Position numbers and translations under genes: made by a program
Assembly (NCBI GenBank): GCA_905250125.1
Contig: CAJNOL010000483.1
Coordinates: 62,001 to 126,000, forward strand
DNA length: 64,000 bases
Direction: 5' to 3'
Source of the DNA: Rotaria sordida
Taxonomy: Eukaryota; Rotifera; Eurotatoria; Philodinida; Philodinidae
The notes under the pieces: model-generated
Database searches by the model: none
What the model saw: only the letters and a program-made list of their open reading frames with translations
Told to the model about the DNA's origin: nothing
Shown here: piece by piece, positions 12,501-22,399 of the stretch
Layout: each line of letters begins with the position of its first letter
Numbering within the stretch: position 1 is the first letter of the stretch

Positions 12501-15500
12501 ACTCATGTGCGCCTTTTATCATCATTCAATTAAAAGCTAGACTATTATCAATAAAAAAACATGGTTTTTTTTGCTTTGATATAATTAATGAGTGACAAAC
12601 TATAGAGACGTTTTTTGTTGAGTACAAAAGCAAAAACAGCCATAAAAATGATAGGTTGAGTTATGATAATGTACGATAGAGTCGAGTATCTAATTTTTAT
12701 TCATTCGATTGTCTTACCTTCATCGCATCAGTTCCGGCATATTGTCTACTAATAGCATCACCATTATCTGCCCACATTGTTTGAAAAATTCTTTTTGCAT
12801 GACCATTAAGACCACCTTCGTCAAAATCTAATAAACCAACTTTTTTTAACTAAAAAAAAAATTGAATGAAATTTGAAAGAAAAAAGGAAAACTATGAAGC
12901 ATACCATTATTTCTAAAATAGTCTTTGCAATAGCTGCTTGAACAACATTTGTTCGATCAAGACAATCAACACAATTAATACGAAATACACTTGTTTGTTC
13001 ACTAAGCATCGTATTTGTTTCTGTATTTATCCTATTGAGTTTATTTAATAAATAATAAAATAATAAATAAAATAAAACTAACCAACAAAAACGCATTTCT
13101 CGTAAAAGATATTTTTCATCAAGTAATTGTAAAAGTATTAAGACATTTCCAAATTGAAGACCTTTGCTAAATATAAAATAAAATGATAGAAATAAAATAA
13201 AGAATAAAATTACCAATATTCATGAAAATCAAATGTAATATATGATAAATGTGGACTATTATATTTTGTAATATGTTCATAAAAAGCATCACTAAGTATA
13301 TTTTCTTTTCCCCATTCATCAACAAGACTAATTAATATAAGTTGGTTTCCTTTTGTTTTTGATAATTCATTTTCAATATGTTTGATAAAAGCATCATGAG
13401 ATTCATTAAAACCTAAACAAATTTTAATTTAAAACAAAAAAATCTATAAAAATTATTTAAAACATATGAAAAGAATTTTATTTGTTTTCAAAAACAAAAA
13501 AAAAAAAGAAAATAATTGATCTTGACTTTTATTTATTCATTTATTTAAATAATCTCAAAAGAATTTATAATTGAATTTTTGTTATATGATTCATTTTGAT
13601 AGTTATTATATACAATCTTTTCAGATTAATAACGACATGTCTTCATATATTAATTTAATAATAATATTATTCTAGAAGTTTATCAAAAATGACAATAGAC
13701 TAATTTCTTGTCATTCTACTTAGGTCTATCCAAAAAATTAATCGCAGCGGTACTTTAATTCCTTAGAAAAAGTTTCAAGAAATTTTTTCTCTAATATGAA
13801 TTGATAGTAAAAATAACACTCGGTTTTTCCTATCATATGTGACGGTTGTAATAATGCCTATTTAAAAAAAAAAGGTGGAATGGATATTTTTTGAATAATT
13901 TCTCATGAAAAAGAGATAGAGAGTTGCGGTTTTCATCGTTCAAAAGAGAAAACAAAAATGCATCGAATCGTATGTCGGTTTCTTGTTAACATGATTTTTT
14001 AAAGGGTTCTAATCGATCTCTTTTAAAACAAACTTATACCGTGAGGTGTTCACAGCAAATTTTCAAATTGTCCATGACAGATCTACAAAAATGCACAATT
14101 TTCAGATGTTTAGAATTAATCCTAGTACTATCAACAGGAATTCATTTGGATCCCTCTGTAGGAAATAGAAATTTAACGAAAATATCTTGGTATTTTTTCA
14201 GCTGCCAAAAATATTTCGCTTTTTTTTACCGTTTAAAATTTAAAGTTAATTAGAAAGAAAAGGAAATTTATCTTTGTTTTTTGTGTTAACTAGAGTGCTT
14301 GATATGACTTTATATCTTGAACAGCTAACACAATTATAACAAGGTAAGAGAAATGTGAAATTAGTTCAATTGTTAGTCCACAATGCTATGAATCATTACT
14401 AATCTAATTGGATTTAGCTCCAACCTAATCGAAATAAGTTTTTGTCGTGGATTGAGACTATCCAACTAGTATAGTAGATGATCCATTAGACATCGGATTG
14501 CATCTCTTTCTATTATTCTTTGTTGTTTGAACAGAATATAAAATTATATTAAATGCTCGTAATAAACCTTAAAAATAAAGATAAACTTCTTTCTTATTCC
14601 TTGAAGAATTAGGAACAAGCTGAATCGCTTATCTTCTTGATTTTTGCTTGAAAATCACGAAATTTTTACATAAGGATATTCAAAATACACTAGTCGTTGT
14701 TGATTATTCTACAATGCAGCAACCATTGGAAGAATTAAGTGAATGAAAACTCTACACGATCAAAATGAAAATGCTGTCTGCTTTATGATCCTTCCAAAGA
14801 CAAAAGAAAACTCGAAATAAATTTTATCAATGTTTTGAACCTTTATATGAGATAAGCGTTCTGTTAAACGAATTTTTTTTACATTATTTGTTCTAAATAA
14901 AGAAAAGTTATGATTCTAATAATTTATTTACAAGATCGAATAGGAAAATAGTACAACTTTGACAAAAATATCTATTTAATAATTAAAAATCACACAATTA
15001 AAATATATATTATCTCTAAAACAGGACTGGTAGTGCTAGGATTAATCAGTCAGGATTTATAGGTATTCTAGTCAAAGCTAGAGATCATCAGATCCGGATC
15101 GGCTCTGGTCGAGTTTGAGTCTAAAAATTTTGAGTCGACGAGGTCTAGGTTCAGAAATTTTTGGGTCCGATGGGCTCTAGTTGAAGCTCTAAGCGATTGT
15201 TCAAGCCATTCCTGTGAAAAAAGCTTTTTTATTGCTATTTCCTTTTTCATAAAAAAAAACATTTTTTCCACACTTAAAAAATTGATTAAACAAACTTGAA
15301 ATCACATAATAGGAAAATTTATAATTTAGATTCGATAGATCTTTGTCTTCTCTTTCGAGCGATGAAAATCACAGCACTCTATCTTGTTTCTATCAGAAGT
15401 TATTAAAAAAATATTCACTTCATCTTTTTTCAAAATAAGCATTAATATAACCATCACATATGATAGAGAAAATCGAGCGTCATTTTTTCTATTAGTTCAT

Positions 15501-18500
15501 ATAGAGAAAAAGTTTCCTGAAGCTTTTTAAAAGGTATTAAAGTATCACTGCTACTAATTTTGGATAGCCCTAAGCAATTGGTTTTTCTTTCGGCTCATCA
15601 GTATTATATGCGTGTTCTGTTTTATTTTATTTGCGACACTTTTATTTGCTAAAACGACATTTTCTCTCTCTATCTATCTATTGTTATTGTTTCTAACTGA
15701 GTTCCTTTTTCTAGTTGAGTAGGACTGTCAGGGTCGATTAGATTGTTTCCAGTTGAAAAAACAAGTACAAATAGACAAAAGCACAAACTAGCACTAGTAA
15801 AAAAAATAGCATCTAACTGAATAAATGAAAAAAAAGGGAAGTGTCAATAACCAACTGTTGAATATCACTGATGAAAGACGTTATTATAACGCATTCTAGT
15901 TTTATTCTAAATACTAATAACTCAAGAGAATTGATAAAAAATTTTCGAATAACATTGATATATTAAGCATATTTCCTAATTAATAAAAAAAACAGAGTAG
16001 TAAGTATCACTTTTATTTGAATATTATGAGATTATATAAGTTATAGAATTATTATTTATTTCTATAGTTCAAATAAAATATTATTTATAAATTCAAAACA
16101 AAAAAAATTTTACAGAATATAAAAAAAAAGAACAAATTTTCTTCGTATGTGATGATTGAACTGATCTTTTCTTTTTCTTCTTTATTTAACTCAATAACAC
16201 ATGTAAAATACGACTCTTCTTCTAGTTCTTCTATCTAGTTCTTTTTGATTCAATCAACAACGATAACGACGACAAGAGCAATAACAGTTGTTCATATAGA
16301 TTTTCTTTTTCTCCTTCTATCAACAATTTATTAATGCTTGTAACTAATGATACAAAATTTATTTCTTTTTACGATTCATCATCAATGTTAACTTCATTAT
16401 TAATTGGAATAATACTTTTTACAATAACAATTTGGACTATATTGGGAAATATCTTAGTTATTATTGCATTTATTATTGATAAAAAAATTCGACAAGGTGG
16501 AATGTCAAATTATTTAATTATTAATTTAGCAACAAGTGATCTTTTATTAGGTATTGCTGTTTTACCATTTTCAGCATCATATTCAACATTTGGAATATGG
16601 TATTTTGGAAAAATTCTTTGTGAAATATGGTTAGTTATTGATGTTTTATGTTCAACAGCATCTATTTGGGTAAATTTCATTTATGAAACAAAAAAAAAAA
16701 AGTCTTTTTTCATTTTATATTTTAGAGTCTTTTAATGATTGCATTTGATCGATATATAGCAACAAATTATCCAATACATTATCGTCGTCATCGTCATTCA
16801 ATTTCATTGGCATTAACTAATATCTGTATTGCATGGTCTGTGTCATTAGCCATATGTCTTTTACCAACATTATTTTTTGAAAAAAAATCTTCTATATATT
16901 CGTCAATGAAAAATAAAACAATATCAACATCAACAAAATATAATGAATTAACTCGACAATGTGAATTATATAAAGATACAAATTTTGTTGTAACAAGTTC
17001 TTTACTTTCATTTTTTATTCCATTAATTATAATGATATTTTTATATGCTAAAGTTTTATATGTAATAAGACAACAATCAGCAATTCGTTCTAAAACAAAT
17101 GGAAAATCAAAATTAAATATCGATAAACCTAATAATCAATTTTGTCTTGAAAATTCACTATTATCTCAATTATCGGAAAATAATTTAACGCGTGATGAAT
17201 TATCTTCATCAGATCAACAACAAATAGGACGTCGTGAAATAACAGCTGAAGCTCATATAACACGTTCATTAGCTATTATAATAGGTTGTTTTCTATGTTG
17301 TTGGTTACCATTCTTTATTTTATATATTATTCGAGCTATTTGTCGATGTTTGAGTTTCAATGCAATTGAGTTTTTCTTTTGGTTAGGTTATTCAAATTCA
17401 TCAATTAATCCTGTACTTTATGCTATATTAAACAAAAACTTTCGTTTAGCGTTTAAAAATATTTTAATGTCTTTTAAAAAGATTTTTTTTCTATAAAAAA
17501 AAAAAAAATCTACGTCATTTGTCGTAATCCATTACAGATTAAAGAAGAAATCTTTTTTTGTCTCTTGAGATATTCACTTTCTGTTTGACACCAAATAGCT
17601 TAAATTTGTTTGATATTCAAATGAGAATTGATTATATCGGGAAGATTTTCTATATTTTTTTTTTTGTTGTTCCGGTCACGACATGCGCAAAAGACATTGG
17701 CATACTAATTATATACTGAGAAGAACTTGTTCTTAATCAACTTTATGTTGATTCTATTAGTCTATGTCCATCAACATTGCTAACAAAAACAAACACATAC
17801 CAAACGTACTTATTACATTCAAACTAAAAAGTAAAAAACAATTTTGCGTTCTACATTGCATTTTTGAACAAGTATGTTTTTACAAACTTGTGTCTGTCAA
17901 CATAGACTAATTTAATAATATAGAATATAGTAAACGCGACTGCTTGTTCGTTTCTATGATAGTTATCATAAACGAATTAATGAAAAAATGCAATAAAAAC
18001 AAAACTATTCTTTTCCGAAATACAGATAACTAATATCTACATATTAACATTTTAATCTATAAAACAAAACTAAAAACTAAATGTAATTATTCAATAAATT
18101 CTATTGAAATAAATAATAATAATTGTGTTTCTTTGAAAACGACAGCTGATGATGAATATCAAAGAAATTATTTTTCAATTCTTCATGTCAACATACAATA
18201 CATCATTAACAGACAGATGACTATGTCATCGAAGAAAAAAGAAAAGAATATATTGCTACAAGATCATCAATAATAAAGAATTATGTTATGAATTCTTATA
18301 TGCAAGACAAAAAAAAAAGATATTTATGACTCGATTAATGCACATTGATCATCACTTTAAACAAATATTTTCTTTAACATATATCATTTTCTCTTAGTAA
18401 ACATTGACTAACGTTTATATAAAAAATTTAATTTTATCAATCTGATAAATATATTTTCAATGTAAGAATTTATGATGTAGATCTTTTTTTCGATGCTTGA

Positions 18501-20016
18501 TATAAGAAGACGAAGGTCAAACAAAGAATAATACGGATAAATGTCTAAATACCTTTACAGGCTTTCATAATACGACTGGTTATCGTAATATATTTTCGTA
18601 CGATAAGAAGTTAGAAAAAAATAACAAATAGAAAATAAAACTAATTGGCAAGAAGTGATTTATATTCTAATGAAACATTGTTTTCTAATGAAACTTTTCT
18701 ATGACATATATGTATACTTTAAAATTCAATAGAAATTTCAAAAAAAAAAAAATTATTTTTAAAAGAACACATTTAAAAAGTTGTTTATAATATATTCTTA
18801 TTTAAACTTACTTCGATCAATTTTCGGTGGTGGTCGATATTTAATTCCAGGTTGTGACCAATAAATTGGTACTGATCCTCGAATCATAATAAATGACATA
18901 ATATTATTTCCAGTCCGTAAAATCTAAAGAAAGAAAACTATTCATTTTTTGTTTTTTTTTTCGTTTTTTCAATAATTTACTTGTTCAGTTTCAACATAAT
19001 TAGCAACATTTCCATCCTCATCAATACCTCTACAATGCATTCTAACACCAGCTCGATGGGAATTTCTTCGTGATATAACAATTAATTGTACATCAGTTTG
19101 TTCATCAACTTGAAAATGACATTCATTTAAATAACCCATTATTATTGGTTGAATCCAACGAGTATCCAAATTTTCTTTCTATTTACAAAGAAAAAAATTG
19201 AAAAAATTTTCTCTAAGTAAAATCAAAAAAATACTTCTGCTTGATTAATAAGTTTACTAAGCATTTGTCGATTCCAAAAGAATCTATCATCAGCACGTTT
19301 CCATAATGGTATATTATTATCATAATTATATGAACGTTCCATGGAATTTGTTAAATCATATGTCGAACTATAATAGAAACATTGAGTTTCTTGATACCAT
19401 AAACGAAGTTCCTAAATATAAATGAATTTATTAATTTTTTTTCTTCGAATAAATCAATTAAAATAAACTAACTTCAATGCATTTTAATTCATATTTATTA
19501 TTGCTTGAAGGATTTGTTTTAACATCAGATTCCTAAATAAATTTTTTGTTTTAGTTTTTTTTTATTAGAATAAAATCTTGATTATTTACTTCATCAAAAT
19601 TATCAAAAGGTTGAATAAGAATTTCCATAATACGATAAATTTGATGTCCATTAGACATTTCACAAACGAGTTGTTGATTTTTTATAAATATTAACCAATT
19701 AAGACCATCTATTTAAAATAAAAATCTATTTTACGAAATGACATATTCATATTCATATTTAATTACCTTTTACAATTTGTACTTGTCCAATATAACCATA
19801 AATATCGTTTACAAAAACAGCATCCCATGCTGATGATGATAAGAATTGATCAGTGATTGGTTCTATTTTAATTTATAATTAGAAAATTGAATCAATTGAA
19901 AGAAAAAAGTGAAACATACCTTGTTTAGTATATATAGATAAACTTCTTCTATTGAACCATAAACTACTTTCGTCATTAGTTACAATCCATGAATCTCTTG
20001 CTTTGTACAACTTCAT
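562..20016 (-). CDS. INPP5F: Sac2/INPP5F-type phosphoinositide phosphatase, 13 exons, two giant introns
   Basis: SAC-domain phosphatase; the family removes the 4-phosphate from PI4P on endocytic membranes. Exons (minus strand, by GT-AG and phase): 20016-19920, 19862-19767, 19708-19590, 19532-19473, 19411-19235, 19178-18981, 18923-18812, 13412-13214, 13166-13083, 13031-12905, 12849-12718, 958-746, 687-562; 1740 nt, 579 codons plus stop, no internal stop. Visible landmarks are an N-terminus beginning MKLYKARD, a [16 protein letters not shown] segment, [39 protein letters not shown], the catalytic CX5R in [13 protein letters not shown] (exon 10), [16 protein letters not shown] and GDFTRTGRR. Order and spacing match the Sac2 family. 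Most introns are 38-80 bp; intron 7 (18811-13413) and intron 11 (12717-959) are 5.4 and 11.8 kb and carry other genes. The protein ends soon after the catalytic domain, so most of the hSac2 homology region of vertebrate Sac2 is absent. The DR1 gene lies 0.2 kb upstream on the same strand. Confidence 0.9.
959..1540. other. Left end of INPP5F intron 11, no gene seen
   Basis: AT-rich intronic sequence between the splice acceptor of INPP5F exon 12 (AG at 959-960 on the minus strand) and the tRNA palindrome. I see no coding segment or clear repeat in it. Confidence 0.6.
1588..1660 (+). tRNA. tRNA-Ala (AGC), left copy
   Basis: 73-nt cloverleaf: acceptor GGGGATG against CTTCTCC (one G-U pair and one U-U mismatch at pair 6-67), D stem GCTC/GAGC, anticodon stem CTCGC/GCGAG with loop TTAGCAT giving anticodon AGC at 1621-1623, T stem TTGGG/CCCAA. 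The T loop starts ATC rather than the usual TTC, which is unusual but is shared by the other copy. Internal A and B boxes can be placed, and a T-run follows directly (CTTTTTC), as expected for RNA polymerase III termination. No intron and no encoded CCA. Confidence 0.9.
1979..2051 (-). tRNA. tRNA-Ala (AGC), right inverted copy
   Basis: Exact reverse-complement copy of the tRNA at 1588-1660, including the U-U mismatch and the unusual T loop. The tRNA 3' ends point towards each other, so the two genes are convergent. A T-run follows on the minus strand. Lies in the same INPP5F intron. Confidence 0.9.
2220..2768 (+). pseudogene. Relic of a B-box/SPRY-like gene (C-terminal module only)
   Basis: Homologous to the SPRY-like half of the intact gene at 4704-5723, starting just before the DVFERV segment. 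The B-box and coiled coil are missing. Lesions compared with the intact copy: an in-frame TGA at 2410-2412, one extra T in the T-run near 2441-2449 (frameshift), an A-run length change near 2621-2631, a TGA replacing the Trp codon of the PWQ motif near 2703, and a TAA in the last 20 codons. Downstream sequence up to about 3200 still resembles that downstream of the other array members, so a larger segment was duplicated and then lost its 5' half. Confidence 0.85.
2769..3990. other. Array spacer (duplicated 3' flank), no gene seen
   Basis: The first several hundred bases match by eye the sequence after the genes at 5724-6150 and 10079-10400 (shared blocks such as ATAAGAACAAC and AAAATATAATATT), marking the tandem duplication unit. 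The rest is AT-rich without recognised coding. Confidence 0.55.
3993..4145. repeat. Short foldback repeat with GAATAACTTTTGATAG ends
   Basis: Inverted repeat of about 150 bp: a left arm containing CGAATAACTTTTGATAGAAA and GCGATTTTCA, and a right arm with their reverse complements. Related arms occur at 13880-13960, 15340-15415 and, as a complete 0.6-kb palindrome, at 34249-34890. Probably a non-autonomous foldback/MITE family. A separate small hairpin (GTGAGACTT ... AAGTCTCGC) lies just outside at about 4180-4217. Confidence 0.65.
4704..5723 (+). CDS. B-box / coiled-coil / SPRY-like protein, intact array member
   Basis: Single-exon ORF of 339 residues starting MASSTISFK. Residues 12-39 form a B-box-type zinc site: C12, C15, C24, C27, C32, H35, H39 (CxxC-x8-CxxC-x4-CxxH-x3-H). 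Residues about 45-155 are Gln/Glu/Lys-rich and predicted helical coiled coil. Residues about 175-339 form a SPRY/B30.2-like beta module with [30 protein letters not shown] and [18 protein letters not shown]. The architecture resembles TRIM proteins without the RING. Sits in INPP5F intron 11 on the opposite strand and is the only uninterrupted single-exon member of the local array. The upstream 450 bp are shared with the other members. Function unknown; TRIM-like proteins often bind partners through the SPRY domain. Confidence 0.88.
   Translation: MASSTISFKLLCVICNKGKGSFKCEGCSQMFCPKHSNDHRNELSKQLEEIVITHDLIQQTLIQQIEDPQQHPLLKKINQWEQESIIKIRQAAEEARNKLLKTTIERTTNIKQKLKNLSNELRQGQEDNDFIETDLQQWTQKLEELKKELHNPTTVAILEDSTPLITKILIAYHDTYDVFERVCGNAQIKENGCLIVKDGSTDQAEICGKNEYNIGRHKFSFQIEQLISNGWIFFGIISKSEPMRAYSFCSGSSYGWSNQGEIYIGVTNQVNYAETIGIVQNDTIILLIDCDQKKILLQNDRLNRTIELLIDINKCPYPWQLHLNLHAPNTHVRILNLSN
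5724..6785. other. Array spacer, no gene seen
   Basis: 3' flank of the intact B-box gene, similar to the flanks at 2769-3200 and 10079-10400, then AT-rich sequence without coding signal. An ORF on the minus strand at 5931-6152 is low-complexity and not conserved between the duplicated units. Confidence 0.5.
6785..7265 (+). pseudogene. Heavily decayed fifth B-box/SPRY-like copy
   Basis: No ORF remains, but the DNA still aligns with the array genes in order. Near 6885-6930 a stretch resembling AAAATTAATCAATGGGAACA of the coiled-coil region appears as AAAATTAGTCAACGAGAATA. Near 7100 AATAAAAGACAATGG matches AATAAAAGAGAATGG of the SPRY-like start. Near 7180-7230 TCAAAATCGAACAGTTCG and ATAGATTTTATTTCGTATCA match the IEQL...GWIFFGIIS region. 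Many stops and indels. Read as an old duplicate. Confidence 0.6.
7265..8313. other. Array spacer and 5' flank of the next B-box gene
   Basis: No gene seen. From about 7830 the sequence matches the upstream regions of the genes at 4704 and 11518 (shared GACTAATAAAGGTAGAA-like block, TTTTTATGAAATGAAAAA, and a GTTTATTGACA-like block close to the start codon), so promoter DNA was duplicated with each copy. Confidence 0.55.
8314..10078 (+). CDS. B-box / coiled-coil / SPRY-like protein, two-exon member
   Basis: Exon 1 8314-8853 and exon 2 9572-10078, both phase 0, give 348 residues. The donor is CAG|GTAACG and the acceptor is CTGCTCTTTAAG|TTG. The B-box is at residues 12-39 with the same Cys/His spacing as the gene at 4704, then coiled coil, then the SPRY-like module ([43 protein letters not shown]). 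Relatives in the array have no intron here: DT-SDVFER or the like is continuous. The intervening 0.7 kb is therefore an insertion, flanked by ATC on both sides, that can be spliced out almost exactly; splicing would add a few residues (SMHPQ LNRPI). Without splicing, exon 1 ends at a TAA at 8893-8895 and the SPRY half would be lost. The reading-frame rescue is inference. Confidence 0.7.
8841..9588. mobile_element. 0.75-kb insertion splitting a B-box gene
   Basis: Sequence absent from the other array members, inserted between ACATC and ATCTGATG with a possible 3-bp (ATC) duplication. It contains several BamHI-like GGATCC blocks near 9327-9365 and an AGCCGAAACGTTGATCC motif near 9247-9263 that resembles retroelement 3' ends. 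A 60-codon ORF at 9028-9210 is unrecognised. No terminal inverted repeats seen. Element class unknown. Confidence 0.55.
10079..11517. other. Array spacer, no gene seen
   Basis: 3' flank shared with the other units to about 10400, then unique AT-rich DNA, then from about 11020 the duplicated upstream region (GGACAATAATGAGACTAAT) leading to the next member. Overlapping short ORFs at 11272-11648 are frame shadows. Confidence 0.5.
11518..12533 (+). pseudogene. B-box / coiled-coil / SPRY-like copy with two +1 frameshifts
   Basis: Starts MASSTVSS at 11518. One extra base near 11537-11543 (compared with the gene at 4704) shifts the frame before the first zinc Cys. The frame recovered at 11549-11971 carries B-box and coiled coil almost identical to the gene at 4704. 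One extra A in the A-run near 11954-11961 shifts again, and the SPRY-like part (12051-12533) is open to a normal stop. The first three-quarters are near-identical to the 4704 gene, whereas the SPRY-like half is clearly diverged (for example [14 protein letters not shown]). Two single-base lesions, one in an A-run, could be assembly errors, in which case this would be a working gene. Confidence 0.75.
13413..16333. other. INPP5F intron 7, part upstream of the GPCR
   Basis: No coding recognised. Holds two half-copies of the GAATAACTTTTGATAG foldback family (about 13880-13960 and 15340-15415, the latter inverted) and a short CT-rich microsatellite near 15663-15680. ORFs at 14041-14253 and 15068-15271 are not supported by codon use or similarity. 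Confidence 0.55.
16334..17496 (+). CDS. Rhodopsin-class GPCR, biogenic-amine type, nested in an INPP5F intron
   Basis: Exon 1 16334-16669, 56-bp GT-AG intron, exon 2 16726-17496; 368 residues. Class A marks: GN in TM1 (ILGNILVI), LATSDLLLG in TM2, an Asp in TM3 ([13 protein letters not shown]) as in aminergic receptors, DRY (AFDRYIAT), FLCCWLPFF in TM6 and NPVLY in TM7 ([12 protein letters not shown]), followed by a short basic tail. The third intracellular loop is about 100 residues. The TM3 Asp and CWLPFF favour a serotonin, dopamine, octopamine or adrenergic-like receptor; the ligand cannot be set. A pair of Ser in TM5 (VTSSLLSFF) is compatible with catechol-like ligands. It lies on the opposite strand inside a 5.4-kb intron of the phosphatase gene. 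Confidence 0.9.
17497..18811. other. INPP5F intron 7, part downstream of the GPCR
   Basis: AT-rich, no ORF or repeat structure that I can support. An AATAAA-type signal is present at about 18093, and other chance poly(A) sites are likely in such DNA. Confidence 0.5.
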
Positions 20017-20218
20017 TCTCAATATCTATATTAAAATTCAAATAAAAATCACATCGAAAATTGATCGATATGAATAAATAAAATAAAATGATATAATATG
20101 AAAGTATATATATATTTATATGATTTAATATCATCTGTGTTAAAAGATAAATATTTTTTTTTTTTATATATTAAAAAAAGAAAATAAAACAAGATAAAAT
20201 AATTTAAATATAGGTATA

Positions 20219-20858
20219 TTAATCATCATAGTTATCATCATCAGTCCTTGTTGCTTCGAGTTTTTTTCTTAAAGCTTCTTTTGATAATTCTTGTGTACGT
20301 GCCCAATCATCGTCTTCTAATTGTTGAGCTTCTTCACGAGCCTAAATAAACAAAAAAAATAAAAAAATAAAATTAATATGAATTTTAAAGATTAAAATCA
20401 ACTTGTTGAAATAAAAGTTCTTGTTTTTGTCTTAATTCGTCATCAGTATAAATCGATGTTGGTTTTCCATGAAGTTTTCGACGTTTTTGTGCTATTTCTT
20501 CTTGTGCTGTTTCCATTGCATTTAAACATTTTGTTTTATATGAACCAAAACCCATATTATTCAAAGCTAATAATCCAGAAAAAAAAGAATTAATAATTTA
20601 TCTATATAATAAATAATATTTGAAACCTGTAACAATATGATCAGGATGAACAAGTCGTTTTGTTTGTTGTTCACAAACAGTATTGGCTTGTAAAGCTAAT
20701 GTATGAATAAATTCATTACAACATTGTACAAAAAATTCTTTTGCTTCGCCTGATACACGAATATGTTGAGTACAATCTTTTATCATTTTATATACAGCTG
20801 CACGTGGTACACATTTATCATCATCTTCATTTCCACTATTATTTGATGAATCTATCAT
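20219..20858 (-). CDS. DR1: NC2-beta / DR1 histone-fold transcription repressor subunit
   Basis: Three exons: 20858-20627, 20566-20403, 20341-20219, phases consistent. The N-terminal half is a histone fold (VPRAAVYKMIKD, EFFVQCCNEFIHTLA, HPDHIVTALNNMGFGSY), continuing into a helical acidic-basic tail with KRRKLHGKP, LLFQQAREEAQ and a final DDDNYDD. The length (172 residues) matches the family. In animals DR1 pairs with DRAP1 (NC2-alpha) and binds TBP on promoters to block preinitiation complex assembly. Same strand as INPP5F and 0.2 kb upstream of its start codon; a shared transcript cannot be judged from sequence. Confidence 0.93.
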
Positions 20859-21700
20859 CTAAAATTATTTTTATTCATCCATGTGATTAAAAATTCGATA
20901 TCTTTTCTAATATAGAGATTTCTTACATTTACTTTCTATGTGCAAAAAATAAGACACAATAAAAAAAATAAAATAAATATTGGACTTTGGAAAGAGATAA
21001 GTATATGGAAGAAGAACAAACAAAAAAAAACATTTTACTATATTAGAAATGTAAAGATGTTATTTAAAGCAAATGAAAAAGATCTACAAGTCAAACTTCA
21101 AGAATTCAAATGTGAAAGTTTATATATCAGTTGAAAAACTTATCAAATAAATATTTGTTTTTGTTAAAGATCTCTCTCTTTCTCTCTATCAAATATGTAC
21201 TTCAATTTTATTATCTTTCATTGAATAATATCATTGATCCAAATGTAATATAAGAATGCAGAACATAACAGATAATAGGAAAATAAATTCTTCTTATATA
21301 TATAGATAAACTTGAAGATTCACTATTTCCTGTAAACATTGTGCATTCCTAAGCTTACTTTTATAGAACGAGAAATCATTCCTTTTATTTTTATTTTTAT
21401 CTCGCAATGGTCGATTACCTTCTCTGGATTTCCTCCTTTTTTCCGACTTGCCATCAATATTAATATCGATGATTAAATTCTTTATCTACATCAAAAAATA
21501 CAGAATCCACAATATTTATAATAATGTAAACATCTTTCTTTATTTCTATAGAGATATTTGTAGTGCTCTGAAAAGCTGAACTAGTATTCATTAAGGCCAT
21601 CCCTTCAAAAATCGATCTTAAACCAGAAACATTCAAATAGCATGAAACTTTCAAGATATGTTGGGGCTGGTAAACGATGGCTATGGTAAAATTTTCAGTT
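20859..21700. other. Upstream of DR1, no gene seen
   Basis: AT-rich flank with a CT-rich run at 21171-21188. ORFs at 20940-21134 and 21460-21654 lack any recognised similarity. Confidence 0.5.
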
Positions 21701-22330
21701 CTATATCATGATGTTTGACAGAGCTATTCACCAAACAAGGATCAAAAATAGCTCTATCGTAGCGCTAAGACTTCTCTGTGGGTCTTCATTTTATACATGT
21801 AAATTTTTTTTGTTTGAAAGCTTGTGTCTATGGCTAGTCTTATTCGTGGCCCTTTTGTTTAAACTCTTACTATTTAAGCGAAGAAAAGGGATGACAAGTT
21901 TAATAATGACTCAAAAAATCTCTAAAAAATGGTGCTGTTTTTATAGAAGTGTTTTCTTATATGATAATAAAAAGGCTTATTCTAAAAAGAGGGCCACAAG
22001 GAGTACTGGCTCTAGATACGAGCTTTCAAACAAAAAACAATTTGTCTTTATCTTTTACTATGATAGAGTTCTGCTGTTGCTACGTGGCTGAAGCCATGTT
22101 CTGAGTAAAACGAAAAATAGTTTTTGATTTTTTGTAAAAACGGCTTGTTTTTCGAATAGGAGGTAATGAAAATCTTCCAAAATTTTTGGAAAAAAAGAGG
22201 TATCGAATAAAAATTTTAGTCGTGTATGAAATAGCAAATGACGGGTTATTTTTCCATGAATTTATCTCAATTTTGATGATTCCGGCGAAAAGCGACTTTT
22301 TTGAGGAGGAAGCCTTAATCTTTAGTCTCA
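21700..22330. repeat. Dispersed repeat, copy 2 (first copy at 1-500)
   Basis: Aligns with 1-500 in block order. The 127-codon ORF at 21708-22091 and the 83-codon minus ORF at 22080-22331 lie within it and are broken in the other copy, so neither is called a gene. Confidence 0.65.
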
Positions 22331-22399
22331 AAAATTAGACTAACTATGGAATTACTTCAATTGAAATTCACCATTTTAGCTCTTATATTAGGTCCACAA

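Noticed and set aside
12821..13216. 131-codon minus ORF read as one protein
   Set aside because: It runs through introns of the INPP5F gene; only the part around [13 protein letters not shown] is exon.
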